Source of the DNA: Poriferisodalis sp965215815
GTDB lineage: Bacteria; Actinomycetota; Acidimicrobiia; Acidimicrobiales; Poriferisodalaceae
Direction of reading: 5' to 3'
NCBI RefSeq assembly: GCF_965215815.1
Contig: NZ_CBDCEO010000012.1
Coordinates: 620,001 to 684,000, forward strand
Length of the DNA stretch: 64,000 nt
Shown: piece by piece, positions 17,679 through 26,884 of the stretch
Position numbering within the stretch: position 1 is the stretch's first letter
Layout of the letters: every line of letters starts with the position of its first letter
Translations under genes and position numbers: made by a program
Notes under the pieces: generated by a model
Databases searched by the model: none
What the model saw: only the letters and a program-made list of their open reading frames with translations
What the model was told of the DNA's origin: nothing

Positions 17679-18727
17679 TCGCCCTGCTCATCGCATCCAG
17701 CTCCGCGATGGTCGTATCGCTCATCGGCACTCGCTATCTCGTGCCGTGGCTGCAGGCACGCGGCGTCGGCCAGCCGATTCGCCTCGACGGTCCCCGAGGG
17801 CACATCACGAAGGCCGGCACGCCGACAATGGGAGGCGTCGCAGTCGTGGCTGCGGCTGTGGTGGGCTACGTGGTCAGTCACCTGCGCGCCGGAACGGTCA
17901 TGACGCGCTCGGGCATCGTGCTGCTGGCGGCAGTCAGCGCTGCGGGCCTCGTCGGCTTGGCCGACGACTGGATCAAGGTGAGCCGTGAGCGCAACCTGGG
18001 GTTGAACAAGCGGGCCAAGCTGATCGGCTTGACCGCAGTGGGCGTCGGATTCGCGGCTGCGTCAGTGTGGTGGGTGAACCTCGACCTGGCGATTGGCTTC
18101 ACTCGGCTGAGCGGAAACGCACTGCGAACCCCCGCCGCTGTGTGGATCCTGTGGGCTGTGCTCATCATTCTGGGCACTTCCAACGCCGTGAACCTGACCG
18201 ACGGCCTGGACGGCCTTGCCGCAGGCGCCGCTTCAGTGGCCTTCGCCGCATTCGTGGTCGTCGGCTACTGGGCATTCCGTCACCCGATCTCCTATGACGT
18301 CAAGCACCCGCTGGACCTCGCCATCGTCGCTGCCGCCATGGCTGGTGCCTGCGTGGGTTTCCTGTGGTGGAACGCACCGCCAGCGAGGATTTTCATGGGC
18401 GACACAGGCTCGCTGGCCATCGGCACCGCCATGGGCGGGCTCGCGATGCTTCTGCACGTAGATCTGCTGCTGCCGGTCATCGGCGGCCTGTACGTCATCG
18501 AGACAGCGTCGGTCATCGTCCAGGTCGGCTCGTTCCGGTTCTTCGGCCGCCGCCTGCTCCGGATGGCCCCCATACACCATCACCTCGAGTTGGGCGGGTG
18601 GCCAGAGACCACCGTGCTCATCCGCCTCTGGGTCGTGAACAGCCTGCTCGTGGCCGTCGCGCTCGGCCTCTACTACGCCGACTTCTTGAGTCTTGACCTG
18701 GTCGAGCTGCCGTCAGGCTCGCTGTGA
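17675..18727 (+). CDS. mraY: Phospho-MurNAc-pentapeptide translocase MraY
   Basis: 350 residues, about ten TM helices. Signature motifs: GTPTMGG near residue 48, LADDWIKV with the Mg-binding Asp pair, AVNLTDGLDGLAAG, FMGDTGSLA and the cytoplasmic PIHHHLELGGWPE loop. It makes lipid I on the inner face of the membrane. It overlaps murE and murD by four bases on each side, so murE-mraY-murD is a closed translational unit with no space for murF. Confidence 0.96.
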   Translation: MIALLIASSSAMVVSLIGTRYLVPWLQARGVGQPIRLDGPRGHITKAGTPTMGGVAVVAAAVVGYVVSHLRAGTVMTRSGIVLLAAVSAAGLVGLADDWIKVSRERNLGLNKRAKLIGLTAVGVGFAAASVWWVNLDLAIGFTRLSGNALRTPAAVWILWAVLIILGTSNAVNLTDGLDGLAAGAASVAFAAFVVVGYWAFRHPISYDVKHPLDLAIVAAAMAGACVGFLWWNAPPARIFMGDTGSLAIGTAMGGLAMLLHVDLLLPVIGGLYVIETASVIVQVGSFRFFGRRLLRMAPIHHHLELGGWPETTVLIRLWVVNSLLVAVALGLYYADFLSLDLVELPSGSL

Positions 18728-20160
18728 CCGCCCAGCATCTCCCCGGCGCCCGCCGCCCGATGCCCGACGCCCTGAGTCCGCACGACGGACCAGTGCTGGT
18801 CGTCGGCATGGGCGTGACGGGATGCGCGGTGGCAACGGCGCTGCGGGCCCGAGGTCACGAGATCATCGTGGCTGACGACCGTCCCGACGCGGCCGCCGCG
18901 AGGGTTGCCTCCGCAGGGCTCGCTTCCGTGGAGATCCACGACTCCACCGATCGCGGTCTGCTCAGCGCTCTGGTGTCGAACGCTGCCGCTGTAGTCCCCT
19001 CTCCAGGAGTGCCGCCACGGCACCCCTGTTACACGCTTGCCGATGCGGGTCGGGTGCCGGTGGTGAGCGAACTGGATCTGGCGGCACAGTGGGACAACCG
19101 CCCGCTTGCCGCAATCACGGGTACGAATGGCAAGACGACGGTCACGGTGCTCACCGAGCGAATGCTGAACCGGAGCGGCATCAGTGCGCTCGGCGCCGGG
19201 AACACCGATGTTGCCTTGGTGGATGCGATCGACCGAGACGTCACAACCTTCGTCGTGGAGGCCTCGTCGTTCAGGCTTCACCGAGCCCAACGCTTTGCCC
19301 CTGCTGTGGCCGCATGGCTGAATCTGGCACCCGACCATCTCGACTGGCATGTCGATCTTCGGGACTATGCCGCTTCCAAGGCGCGAATCTGGGCCGCCCA
19401 AGGCCCCCACGACGTCGCGGTGGTGCCGTTCGACGATCCCGACGTCGAGCCATGGACGTCGGGGATCCGTTCACGCCGTGTGACATTTGCGACGCCTCAG
19501 TCGCTCGATGCGGCCTGCGATGTGCGCTACGAGCACGGTGTCCTGATGGCGCGTCACACAGCGCTCGTGGCAACTGCGGAACTGCCGCGGCGTCGGCCCC
19601 ACGACCTGTCGAACGCCGCGGCAGCAGCGGCGATCGCACTGGAGATGGGGGCCTCTGCGGAGGCCGTGGCGGCTGAATTGCGCTCGTTCGACGGTCTGCC
19701 CCACCGACTCGCGCTCGCAGGGCGAATCGGGGATGTGAGCTTCCACGACGACAGCAAAGCGACAGCGCCTCATGCCACCGTGGCCGCGCTCCGGGGATTC
19801 TCCGATGCGGTCCTCATCGCGGGAGGGCGGAACAAGGGCCTCGATCTCGATGATCTCGCTGCGGTGGCTGCCCATGTGCGCGGTGTCATAGCGATCGGCG
19901 AGGCTGCCTCCGATGTGATCGCCTGTTTCAGCCGACCCGCGTACGGTCAGATCGAGCTCTCCGGGGCGGGGTCGATGTCCGAGGCCGTGGAAATCGCCTA
20001 CCGGATGGCCCAACCGACCGGAGATGTCGTGCTGTCACCCGGATGTGCTTCGTTCGACTGGTACTCGAGCTACCGCGAACGGGGCGAGCACTTCATTGCA
20101 GCCGTGTCAGATCTCGCTTCGCGCCTTGGCCCCCAGACCTGCTCCGGAGACCTGCGATGA
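18724..20160 (+). CDS. murD: UDP-MurNAc-L-Ala:D-Glu ligase MurD
   Basis: 478 residues, GTG start overlapping the mraY stop. Rossmann N-terminal domain (VLVVGMGVTGCAVA), P-loop AITGTNGKTTVTVL near 132, EASSFRLH, NLAPDHLDWH with the carbamyl-Lys (ASKARIW), and C-terminal FHDDSKATAPHAT and AGGRNKGLDLD. All catalytic motifs are intact. It adds D-glutamate to UDP-MurNAc-L-Ala. It overlaps ftsW by four bases. Confidence 0.96.
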   Translation: MTAQHLPGARRPMPDALSPHDGPVLVVGMGVTGCAVATALRARGHEIIVADDRPDAAAARVASAGLASVEIHDSTDRGLLSALVSNAAAVVPSPGVPPRHPCYTLADAGRVPVVSELDLAAQWDNRPLAAITGTNGKTTVTVLTERMLNRSGISALGAGNTDVALVDAIDRDVTTFVVEASSFRLHRAQRFAPAVAAWLNLAPDHLDWHVDLRDYAASKARIWAAQGPHDVAVVPFDDPDVEPWTSGIRSRRVTFATPQSLDAACDVRYEHGVLMARHTALVATAELPRRRPHDLSNAAAAAAIALEMGASAEAVAAELRSFDGLPHRLALAGRIGDVSFHDDSKATAPHATVAALRGFSDAVLIAGGRNKGLDLDDLAAVAAHVRGVIAIGEAASDVIACFSRPAYGQIELSGAGSMSEAVEIAYRMAQPTGDVVLSPGCASFDWYSSYRERGEHFIAAVSDLASRLGPQTCSGDLR

Positions 20161-21272
20161 GCCGCCTGGATCTTCCTCGCGCGCAATCGGGACCTTCGGT
20201 GCGGTACGCCGCACTCCTGTCCGCAGTTTTCCTGCTGCTCCTCACCGGGGTGGTCTTGGTGCTGTCCGCTACCTCAGCGACCGGAATCGACTCACCCGAC
20301 CGCCCCTTGCAGTACTTCACACGACATCTGTGGTCGGTGGCCATCGCCGTGGGCGTGCTGCTGGCGACGCTCGGCATCGACTACCGGCGCTGGCGGTGCC
20401 TGGCAATGCCTCTTGTGGCCCTCAGCGTGGGTCTGCTGATCGTCGTGCTGGCAGTGGGCAAACGCTCGGGCGGTGCTCGTCGCTGGATCGAAATCGGACA
20501 ATTCAGTATTCAGCCGTCGGAGATCGCGAAGCTGGCCCTCATCGTTGCGATGGCCGCATTCCTGGACGCTCGCAAGGATCAGATCCATCGTCCCGATCGG
20601 ATCCTGCGCCCGGCGATGCTCCTGCTGACCGCTGGCTGTTCCCTCGTGCTGCTGCAGCCGGACCTGGGGACCACGCTGATCATGGCCGGCATCGGCGTCG
20701 GGATGCTGTTCGTCGCAGGCCTGCCGGGCCGGGACCTCGCCAAGATTGCCCTGATAGTCGGAGTTGCAGCGCCCCTGCTGGCGTATGCGGCGCCGTATCG
20801 CCGAGCGCGCCTCGCGGGCTTCCTCGATCCGATCTCCGAGCGTGCCTCAAGCGGCTACCAGACGTTCCAGAGCCTGGTCGGCCTGGCACAGGGCGGACTG
20901 CGCGGCACCGGACTCGGGCAAGGCCAGGCGAAGTGGGGATGGGTGCCCAATGCCCCCACCGATTTCATCTTCGTCATCGTTGGCGAAGAGATGGGACTTC
21001 TTGGCGCACTGGGGCTCCTGACGCTGTTGGGAGTCGTCGGCATCGGCGGTTTCCGGACGAGTCAGAAGGCGCCTGATCTCTTCGGCTCGCTGCTGGCCGC
21101 CGGCATCTCGATCTGGTTTGTGCTTCAGACGCTGGTGAACGTCGGCGGTGTGGTTGGATTGCTGCCGGTGACCGGTGTGACCCTGCCATTCCTCTCTTTT
21201 GGCGGCACCTCTTTGGTGGTCACCTCAGCGGCCGCAGGGTTGCTGCTGAACGTGACCCGGCGGTCCGACTGA
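20157..21272 (+). CDS. ftsW: Lipid II polymerase FtsW (SEDS)
   Basis: 371 residues from the ATG at 20157 that overlaps the murD stop; the frame is open upstream but only as shadow of murD. Ten TM helices are expected. SEDS motifs: IQPSEIAKLALI, LLQPDLGTTLI, the GYQTFQSLVGLAQGGL loop, GQAKWGWVPNAPTDFIFV and IVGEEMG. FtsW polymerises septal glycan strands with the PBP encoded by ftsI upstream. Confidence 0.95.
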   Translation: MSRLDLPRAQSGPSVRYAALLSAVFLLLLTGVVLVLSATSATGIDSPDRPLQYFTRHLWSVAIAVGVLLATLGIDYRRWRCLAMPLVALSVGLLIVVLAVGKRSGGARRWIEIGQFSIQPSEIAKLALIVAMAAFLDARKDQIHRPDRILRPAMLLLTAGCSLVLLQPDLGTTLIMAGIGVGMLFVAGLPGRDLAKIALIVGVAAPLLAYAAPYRRARLAGFLDPISERASSGYQTFQSLVGLAQGGLRGTGLGQGQAKWGWVPNAPTDFIFVIVGEEMGLLGALGLLTLLGVVGIGGFRTSQKAPDLFGSLLAAGISIWFVLQTLVNVGGVVGLLPVTGVTLPFLSFGGTSLVVTSAAAGLLLNVTRRSD

Positions 21273-21275
21273 GCC

Positions 21276-22478
21276 GTGCCCGCACGCGACAGAGCCCCTG
21301 GCGCACCAAGCGTGCTCATCGCCGGGGGCGGAACTGCCGGACATCTCATGCCGGGACTGGCCGTGGCCGCCGCTCTGACTGAGCGCGGGTGGCCGGCGGG
21401 CGCGATCCATTTCGTCGGCAGCACCAGGGGAATGGACGCACAAATCGTTCCGGCAGCGGGCTTCGGTCTGACCGCACTTGGCGGCCGAGGCCTCACTGCG
21501 AGGCGAATCAACCTGACGAATGCACTGGCGGCCGCGGGCTTGGCCTGGGCGACGTTGCGCGGCATCGCGCTCATCGCAAGACGCCGACCTGCCGCTGTGC
21601 TGTCGCTCGGCGGCTACGCCGCTCTGCCCGCGACGGTCGGCGCCGTGATTTGGAGAGTGCCGTTGGTGATCGCAGAGCAAAATGCTGTCGCCTCGGCAAC
21701 CAACCGGCTTCTGGGTCGCTTCGCACGGGCGGCTGCAGTGCCAGTACACGGAACCGGCTTGCGGCGCGAGGTGGTGACGGGCAATCCCGTGCGCTCCGAG
21801 GTCACCCAGGCAGCGCTCGAGGCGGACGACGCCCGCACCCGGCTTGGCTGGCCCACTGATGCCACGGTCATCGTGGTGTTCGGCGGCTCGCTGGGTTCTC
21901 TTCGAATCAACACCGCCGTGTGGTCGGCGCTGCCGTCACTGCGCGGCCGCGACGGTGTATTCGTGTATCACGTCGTAGGCAAACGAGATTGGGATGACCG
22001 CCCGCCGCACCCAGCGCCGCGACCCGACGGTTCGGAGGTCACCGAGTGGTACCGAACTGTGCCTTTTGACGAACAGCTGCCCTTGGCGCTGGCTGCAGCT
22101 GACCTGGCGATCTGCCGTGCCGGAGCCTCCACCGTGGCCGAGCTGTCGGTGATCGGCACCCCGGCGGTGCTTGTGCCATTGCCCATCGCAACCAACGACC
22201 ATCAGCGCCGCAACGCCGAGCACTTGGTGTCGATCGGTCAGGCACGCGTGGTGCCCGATGCTGAGCTCGATGCGCAGCGGATGCTCGCCGAGATCGACCT
22301 GATGTCCGAACTCGGCGGCGCCAGGGGGGTTGAGGGGGGAACAGCAGCTGCCCCCGCTGCGACCTTCGGTCGTCGAGACTCTGCAGAACGAGTCGCACAA
22401 CTCGTGATCGAGCACAGCTCGGTGGTCCCGGGCTCTGTCGTGACGAGGCAGCGCTCGCCCAAGGAACCCACATCGTGA
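21276..22478 (+). CDS. murG: UDP-GlcNAc:lipid I transferase MurG
   Basis: 400 residues, GTG start three bases after ftsW. N-terminal GT-B motif AGGGTAGHLMPGLAVA near 12-27, then IAEQNAVASATNRL, VTGNPVRSEV, VVFGGSLGSLRIN and the UDP-GlcNAc site CRAGASTVAELSVIG with PLPIATNDHQRRNAEHL. It completes lipid II. The C-terminus has an extra stretch of about 30 residues before overlapping murC by four bases. Confidence 0.95.
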   Translation: MPARDRAPGAPSVLIAGGGTAGHLMPGLAVAAALTERGWPAGAIHFVGSTRGMDAQIVPAAGFGLTALGGRGLTARRINLTNALAAAGLAWATLRGIALIARRRPAAVLSLGGYAALPATVGAVIWRVPLVIAEQNAVASATNRLLGRFARAAAVPVHGTGLRREVVTGNPVRSEVTQAALEADDARTRLGWPTDATVIVVFGGSLGSLRINTAVWSALPSLRGRDGVFVYHVVGKRDWDDRPPHPAPRPDGSEVTEWYRTVPFDEQLPLALAAADLAICRAGASTVAELSVIGTPAVLVPLPIATNDHQRRNAEHLVSIGQARVVPDAELDAQRMLAEIDLMSELGGARGVEGGTAAAPAATFGRRDSAERVAQLVIEHSSVVPGSVVTRQRSPKEPTS

Positions 22479-23854
22479 CCAGGACCCAGCCCGACCTCAC
22501 CGAATCTCGCAGCATCCACCTGGTAGGGGCTGGGGGTGCGGGAATGAATGCGATCGGGCTGGTGCTCACCGAGATGGGTCATACCCTCAGCGGCAGCGAT
22601 CTGAGACCGGGCCCGGGAATGACGCGGCTCGCCGCCCACGGAGCACGAACAGCGATTGGCCACGACGCCATCAATGTGGGCTCCGCAGACATCGTGGCGC
22701 ATTCGAGCGCTGTGCCCTCGAACAATGTGGAGCTCTCCGAAGCTCGGCGCCGGGGAATACCGGTCCTCAGTCGAGCCGAACTGCTCAGCCAGATCTGTCA
22801 ACGCAAGAGGACACTGGCGGTCGGAGGGACCCATGGCAAGACGACCACGTCGTCAATGCTGGCGCTCTGTCTCGTTGCGGCCGGAGAGCACCCGTCGTTC
22901 TTGATTGGCGGCGAAGTCAACGAGATCGGCTCGGGCGCCGTCTGGGACATGGCGGGGGAGTGGTTCGTTGTCGAGGCCGACGAGTCCGACGGAACGTTCC
23001 TCCAACTCGGCGCCGACGCAGTGCTCGTGACAAACATCGAGCCCGATCACCTTGATCACTACGGCAGCTTCGACGCGCTCACCGGGGCATTCGAGCGATT
23101 CTGCAGCAGCGCGAACGGGCCGCGCGTGGTGTGCGCCGATGACCCACAGGCCGCCGCGATGGCAGAGCGCGTCGGCGGCTGCGTGACGTACGGAAGATCT
23201 GAGCAGGCGAAATACCGGATCATTGGCGCACGAAGCTCGCGCAGCGGTGCAGAGTTCGAGTTGTTCGCGGACACCACCTTGATCGGGCACTGCGAACTGC
23301 CGCTGCCTGGGTTGCACAACGTCACGAACGCCGCTGGTGCGCTGGCCGCAGCACTCGAACTCGGCGCTGCAGCTACACCGATGATCGAGGCACTGGGGCG
23401 CTTTGCGGGTGTGGCCAGGCGGTTCGAACGGCGGGGCGAGCGCGATGGCATCTCGTTCATCGACGACTATGCGCACCTTCCCGCTGAGGTGAGGGCCGCG
23501 ATCACTGCGGCTGGCAGCGGGGACTGGAATCGCATCGTTGCGGTTTTCCAACCCCATCGCTACTCGCGGATCGCGGCGTTGTGGCAGGACTTCGCGGACT
23601 CATTCGGAGGCGCCGACCAGTTGGTCCTCACCGACATCTACCCCGCCGGCGAGGTGCCACGGCCTGGCGTGTCCACAGAACTTGTGCTCGGCGCCGTTCT
23701 CGACTCGCATCCCTATGCGTCGGTGGCGTATCTCCCGGGGCGGGTTGAACTGCGGTCGTACCTGCGTGCGAACCTGCGAGCCGGCGACCTCTGCCTCACC
23801 TTGGGAGCGGGAGACCTGACGACGCTCGCAGATGAGCTGCTGCATGCCCACTGA
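22475..23854 (+). CDS. murC: UDP-MurNAc:L-Ala ligase MurC
   Basis: 459 residues, GTG start. HLVGAGGAGMNAIGLVL at the N-terminus, SDLRPGPG, P-loop VGGTHGKTTTSSML near 116, EADESDGTF, NIEPDHLDHYG and C-terminal FIDDYAHLPAEV and FQPHRYSRIAA. The usual DYAHHP motif reads DYAHLP. It adds the first residue (L-Ala) of the stem peptide. It overlaps murB. Confidence 0.95.
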   Translation: MTRTQPDLTESRSIHLVGAGGAGMNAIGLVLTEMGHTLSGSDLRPGPGMTRLAAHGARTAIGHDAINVGSADIVAHSSAVPSNNVELSEARRRGIPVLSRAELLSQICQRKRTLAVGGTHGKTTTSSMLALCLVAAGEHPSFLIGGEVNEIGSGAVWDMAGEWFVVEADESDGTFLQLGADAVLVTNIEPDHLDHYGSFDALTGAFERFCSSANGPRVVCADDPQAAAMAERVGGCVTYGRSEQAKYRIIGARSSRSGAEFELFADTTLIGHCELPLPGLHNVTNAAGALAAALELGAAATPMIEALGRFAGVARRFERRGERDGISFIDDYAHLPAEVRAAITAAGSGDWNRIVAVFQPHRYSRIAALWQDFADSFGGADQLVLTDIYPAGEVPRPGVSTELVLGAVLDSHPYASVAYLPGRVELRSYLRANLRAGDLCLTLGAGDLTTLADELLHAH

Positions 23855-24803
23855 GCGATGGTCCGATCCCGATGCGGTCCGACGAGCTGCAGCAGCCTTG
23901 GGCGACGAAGCTCGCATCGATGCACCGTTGGGCTCGATCACCACGTCGCGAGTCGGAGGCCCTGCTGCGGTTGCATTCGTGGCCAATGGCCTCGCCGACC
24001 TGCAACGGGTGCGAGAAGCCGGCGCAGCCTCCGGGCTGGAAATCCTCGTTGTCGGACGAGGATCGAACCTGCTGGTCGCGGACCGGGGTTTTGAAGGAAT
24101 CGCACTGCTGCTTGGAGATGCCTACAGCACCATCGAATTCGATCAGGCGAACGCCACGGTCTGCGCTGGTGCAGCGGTGGCGTTGCCTGTGCTCGCGCGC
24201 CAATGCGCCGCGGCAGGGATCGGCGGGCTCGAATGGGCTGTGGGAGTCCCGGGTTCTGTTGGCGGGGCCGTGCGCATGAACGCAGGAGGGCATGGCAGCG
24301 ACATTGCGTCCTGCCTGATTGACGCCGACATTGCCGACCTGGGAGGCCCCTCAGCACCTCCAGTGCGCCAGCCTCGCCCCGTCGATGCTCTCAATCTGGG
24401 CTACCGCCGCAGTGGCTTGACGAACCGCCATGTGGTGCTGAGCGCGCGATTGCAAGGGCACCGTGCACTTCCCTCAACAGTGACCGACCGGATCGCGGAG
24501 ATCGTCCGCTGGCGCAGAGAACACCAGCCGGGCGGCCAGAACTCCGGCTCGGTCTTCATGAACCCGACTGAAGAATCCGCAGGGGCACGCATCGATCAAG
24601 CAGGGCTGCGCGGCTTGCGTATCGGCACGGCCGAGGTCTCACGCCTGCACGCCAATTTCATCGTTTCGGACCCCGGCGGAACTGCAGCCGATGTCGTCGC
24701 GCTGATGGCCGAAATCCGCCGCCGTGTCGCGGATTCGTCGGGCATCGCGCTGCAGCCCGAGATCCGCATGGTGGGTTTCGGTACCGCACCGATCCCTACC
24801 TGA
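23832..24803 (+). CDS. murB: UDP-N-acetylenolpyruvoylglucosamine reductase MurB
   Basis: 323 residues; a second ATG at 23844 is an equally possible start, and both overlap murC. FAD-binding PCMH-type motifs: TTSRVGGPAAVAF, VVGRGSNLLVADRGF, GLEWAVGVPGSVGGAVRMNAG, then LGYRRSGL and the C-terminal QNSGSVFMNP with the catalytic Ser, and IDQAGLRGLRIGTAEVS. It reduces the enolpyruvyl group to make UDP-MurNAc. Confidence 0.94.
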   Translation: MSCCMPTERWSDPDAVRRAAAALGDEARIDAPLGSITTSRVGGPAAVAFVANGLADLQRVREAGAASGLEILVVGRGSNLLVADRGFEGIALLLGDAYSTIEFDQANATVCAGAAVALPVLARQCAAAGIGGLEWAVGVPGSVGGAVRMNAGGHGSDIASCLIDADIADLGGPSAPPVRQPRPVDALNLGYRRSGLTNRHVVLSARLQGHRALPSTVTDRIAEIVRWRREHQPGGQNSGSVFMNPTEESAGARIDQAGLRGLRIGTAEVSRLHANFIVSDPGGTAADVVALMAEIRRRVADSSGIALQPEIRMVGFGTAPIPT

Positions 24804-24805
24804 AC

Positions 24806-25558
24806 GTGCCGGCTGAACCTGCGGAAGCCCCCGTACCTCCACCGAAGGGCCCCAAGCGTTGGCTGATCGGAGTTGCGCTCACGGCGCTCGTGCTCTCGAT
24901 CGGCACGATCATTCTCGCCGCAGGCACGTTTGAGGTCGATCGGATCCATTTCGGCGATCTGCATCGAGTGAGTTACGACGAGGCGTACCGGGCAGCAGGC
25001 ATTCGCGCCGGTGACTTCATGGCAACGTTGGATACCGGACATGGAGAGCAATCGCTCGAGGAACTGCCGTGGATCGCCGACGCTCGGATCCGGCGGCGAT
25101 GGCCCGCAACGGTGGAAGTGGACGTTGTCGAGCGAACCGCGGTGGCGTTGGCGCTCGCCGCACCCAGCAGCTGGGTGCTGATCGATATTGAAGGCCGAAT
25201 CCTCACATCACCGCTCGCAGCCCCACCCGAACTGCCGCGGTTGTCGGGGATTTCCGCAGCGCCGGAACCAGGCGGCTACCTCGCCAGCGATGCTGACGCC
25301 CTGCTTGGGGTCCTCGACGCAGCGCGCGGCCAGCACGGTTTCGCGGTCGTTGCGTTGTGGCGTGACGGGCGCGGGGACGTGCGAGCACGTGTCCGACAAC
25401 AACCGGGTGGTGTCGTGTTCGAGGTGGCGTTGGGGAACGAGTCGGCGATCGGTGCGAAAACGGCCGCAATTGCCGCAGTCATCTCCGATCTCGAGCACTC
25501 AGATGACATCCTCGATGTATCGGTTCCGCATCTCCCGGTGCTCCGCAGAGCCAACTGA
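24806..25558 (+). CDS. ftsQ: Cell-division protein FtsQ
   Basis: 250 residues, GTG start two bases after murB. Pro-rich cytoplasmic tail, one TM helix at about 20-42, then a POTRA domain (FEVDRIHFGDLHRVSYDEAY) and the beta domain with LPWIADARIRRRWPATVEVDVVERTAVA. FtsQ links early and late divisome proteins. There is a gap of about 140 bases to ftsZ, so ftsZ probably has extra control. Confidence 0.9.
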   Translation: MPAEPAEAPVPPPKGPKRWLIGVALTALVLSIGTIILAAGTFEVDRIHFGDLHRVSYDEAYRAAGIRAGDFMATLDTGHGEQSLEELPWIADARIRRRWPATVEVDVVERTAVALALAAPSSWVLIDIEGRILTSPLAAPPELPRLSGISAAPEPGGYLASDADALLGVLDAARGQHGFAVVALWRDGRGDVRARVRQQPGGVVFEVALGNESAIGAKTAAIAAVISDLEHSDDILDVSVPHLPVLRRAN

Positions 25559-25648
25559 TCCCGCAGGTCATTCCATGCGGCGGGTCTTGCCCATCAACAG
25601 AGGCATCGGTATTGTCATAGATTGCGCTATTTTTCCTAGGAGGTGCTT

Positions 25649-25675
25649 GCCGACGACACGATTGGTGTCGTCGGC
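25649..25675 (+). promoter_or_regulatory. Perfect leader hairpin before ftsZ
   Basis: An 11-base perfect stem (GCCGACGACAC / GTGTCGTCGGC) around a 5-base loop, 15 bases before the AGGAG of ftsZ. No T run follows, so it is not a standard terminator. It could affect mRNA stability or translation of ftsZ. An AGGAGG at about 25638-25643 just before the stem is followed by a GTG only by overlap. Confidence 0.6.
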
Positions 25676-25699
25676 CGGCCAGCAAACGCGAGGAGCCCT

Positions 25700-26776
25700 G
25701 TGGCCTCACCACAGAACTACGTGGCAATCATCAAGGTGGTGGGCGTCGGCGGCGGTGGCTCGAACGCCGTCAACAGGATGATCGATGTCGGCCTTGGCGG
25801 CGTCGAGTTCATTGCCATCAATACCGACGCTCAAGCGCTACTGCTGAGCGACGCTGATGTCAAGCTGGACATCGGTCGTCAACTGACGCGCGGACTTGGA
25901 GCGGGGAGCGACCCCGAGATCGGCACCCGGGCGGCCGAGGAACACCGGGATGAGATCGCAGAAGCAATGCAGGGCGCGGACATGGTGTTCATCACCGCCG
26001 GGGAAGGCGGAGGCACCGGAACTGGTGGTGCGCCGGTCGTCGCAGAAATCTCCAAGGAAGTTGGAGCACTGACCATCGGCGTGGTCACCCGCCCCTTCGC
26101 ATTCGAAGGCAAGCGCCGTCAGATCCAGGCTGAGCAGGGCATCGAACGGCTCAAGGAACGAGTCGACACCTTGATCGTGATCCCGAACGACCGGCTGTTG
26201 ACGGTGGCGAACGAGCACACGTCGATCATCGATGCCTTTCAGATGGCCGACGACGTGCTGCGCGAGGGGGTGTCCGGCATTTCTGGCCTCATCACGACTC
26301 CGGGCCTCATCAACACCGACTTTGCAGACGTCAAGGCGATTATGGCCAACGCCGGCACGGCCCTGATGGGAATCGGCCGTGCACATGGCGAGAACCGATC
26401 CAAGAACGCTGCTCGCCAAGCAGTGTCGTCATCGCTGCTCGAGGAGTCCATCGAGGGAGCCCGCGGCATCTTGCTGAACATTGCCGCCGGACCCGAATTG
26501 GGACTGTTCGAGGTCAACGAGGCGGCGGAAGTGATCCGCGAGGTGGCACACGCCGAGGCCAACATCATCTTCGGCACGGTGATCGACGACTCGCTCGGAG
26601 AAGAAATCCGTGTCACCGTCATCGCGGCGGGCTTCGACCGTTACGCGCCGTCTCGCTCCGGAGCCAGCACCCTGGGCGACTACGCAAGCTCCGAAGAAGC
26701 TGACGACTTGACCGACCCATTCGGCGACCTCGACGAGGACGACGAATCGTTCGACGTACCGAGTTTCCTGCGGTGA
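25700..26776 (+). CDS. ftsZ: Cell-division GTPase FtsZ
   Basis: 358 residues from the GTG at 25700, preceded by AGGAG (25691-25695) with a short 4-base spacer; this gives the family start ASPQNYVAIIKVVGVGGGGSNAVNR. The tubulin signature GEGGGTGTGGAPV is near residue 102, the T7 loop NTDFADVKAIM near 207. The C-terminal tail ends in an Asp/Glu-rich linker and DDESFDVPSFLR, the conserved tip that binds SepF and other partners. It forms the Z-ring. Confidence 0.96.
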   Translation: MASPQNYVAIIKVVGVGGGGSNAVNRMIDVGLGGVEFIAINTDAQALLLSDADVKLDIGRQLTRGLGAGSDPEIGTRAAEEHRDEIAEAMQGADMVFITAGEGGGTGTGGAPVVAEISKEVGALTIGVVTRPFAFEGKRRQIQAEQGIERLKERVDTLIVIPNDRLLTVANEHTSIIDAFQMADDVLREGVSGISGLITTPGLINTDFADVKAIMANAGTALMGIGRAHGENRSKNAARQAVSSSLLEESIEGARGILLNIAAGPELGLFEVNEAAEVIREVAHAEANIIFGTVIDDSLGEEIRVTVIAAGFDRYAPSRSGASTLGDYASSEEADDLTDPFGDLDEDDESFDVPSFLR

Positions 26777-26884
26777 CGCCCGGGGCGAGGGTGCATCCCC
26801 GTCGAACGACGGCACCGCGATGCCGCGCGTTGGCGTGGCCACGCGGCTGCGGAACGGCGTAAGCCGAACGGGTCGGCACTGCGA

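Noticed and set aside
25643..25699. Upstream GTG start for ftsZ
   Set aside because: It overlaps its own putative ribosome site, lies across the hairpin and adds residues not seen in FtsZ; the GTG at 25700 has a clear AGGAG.
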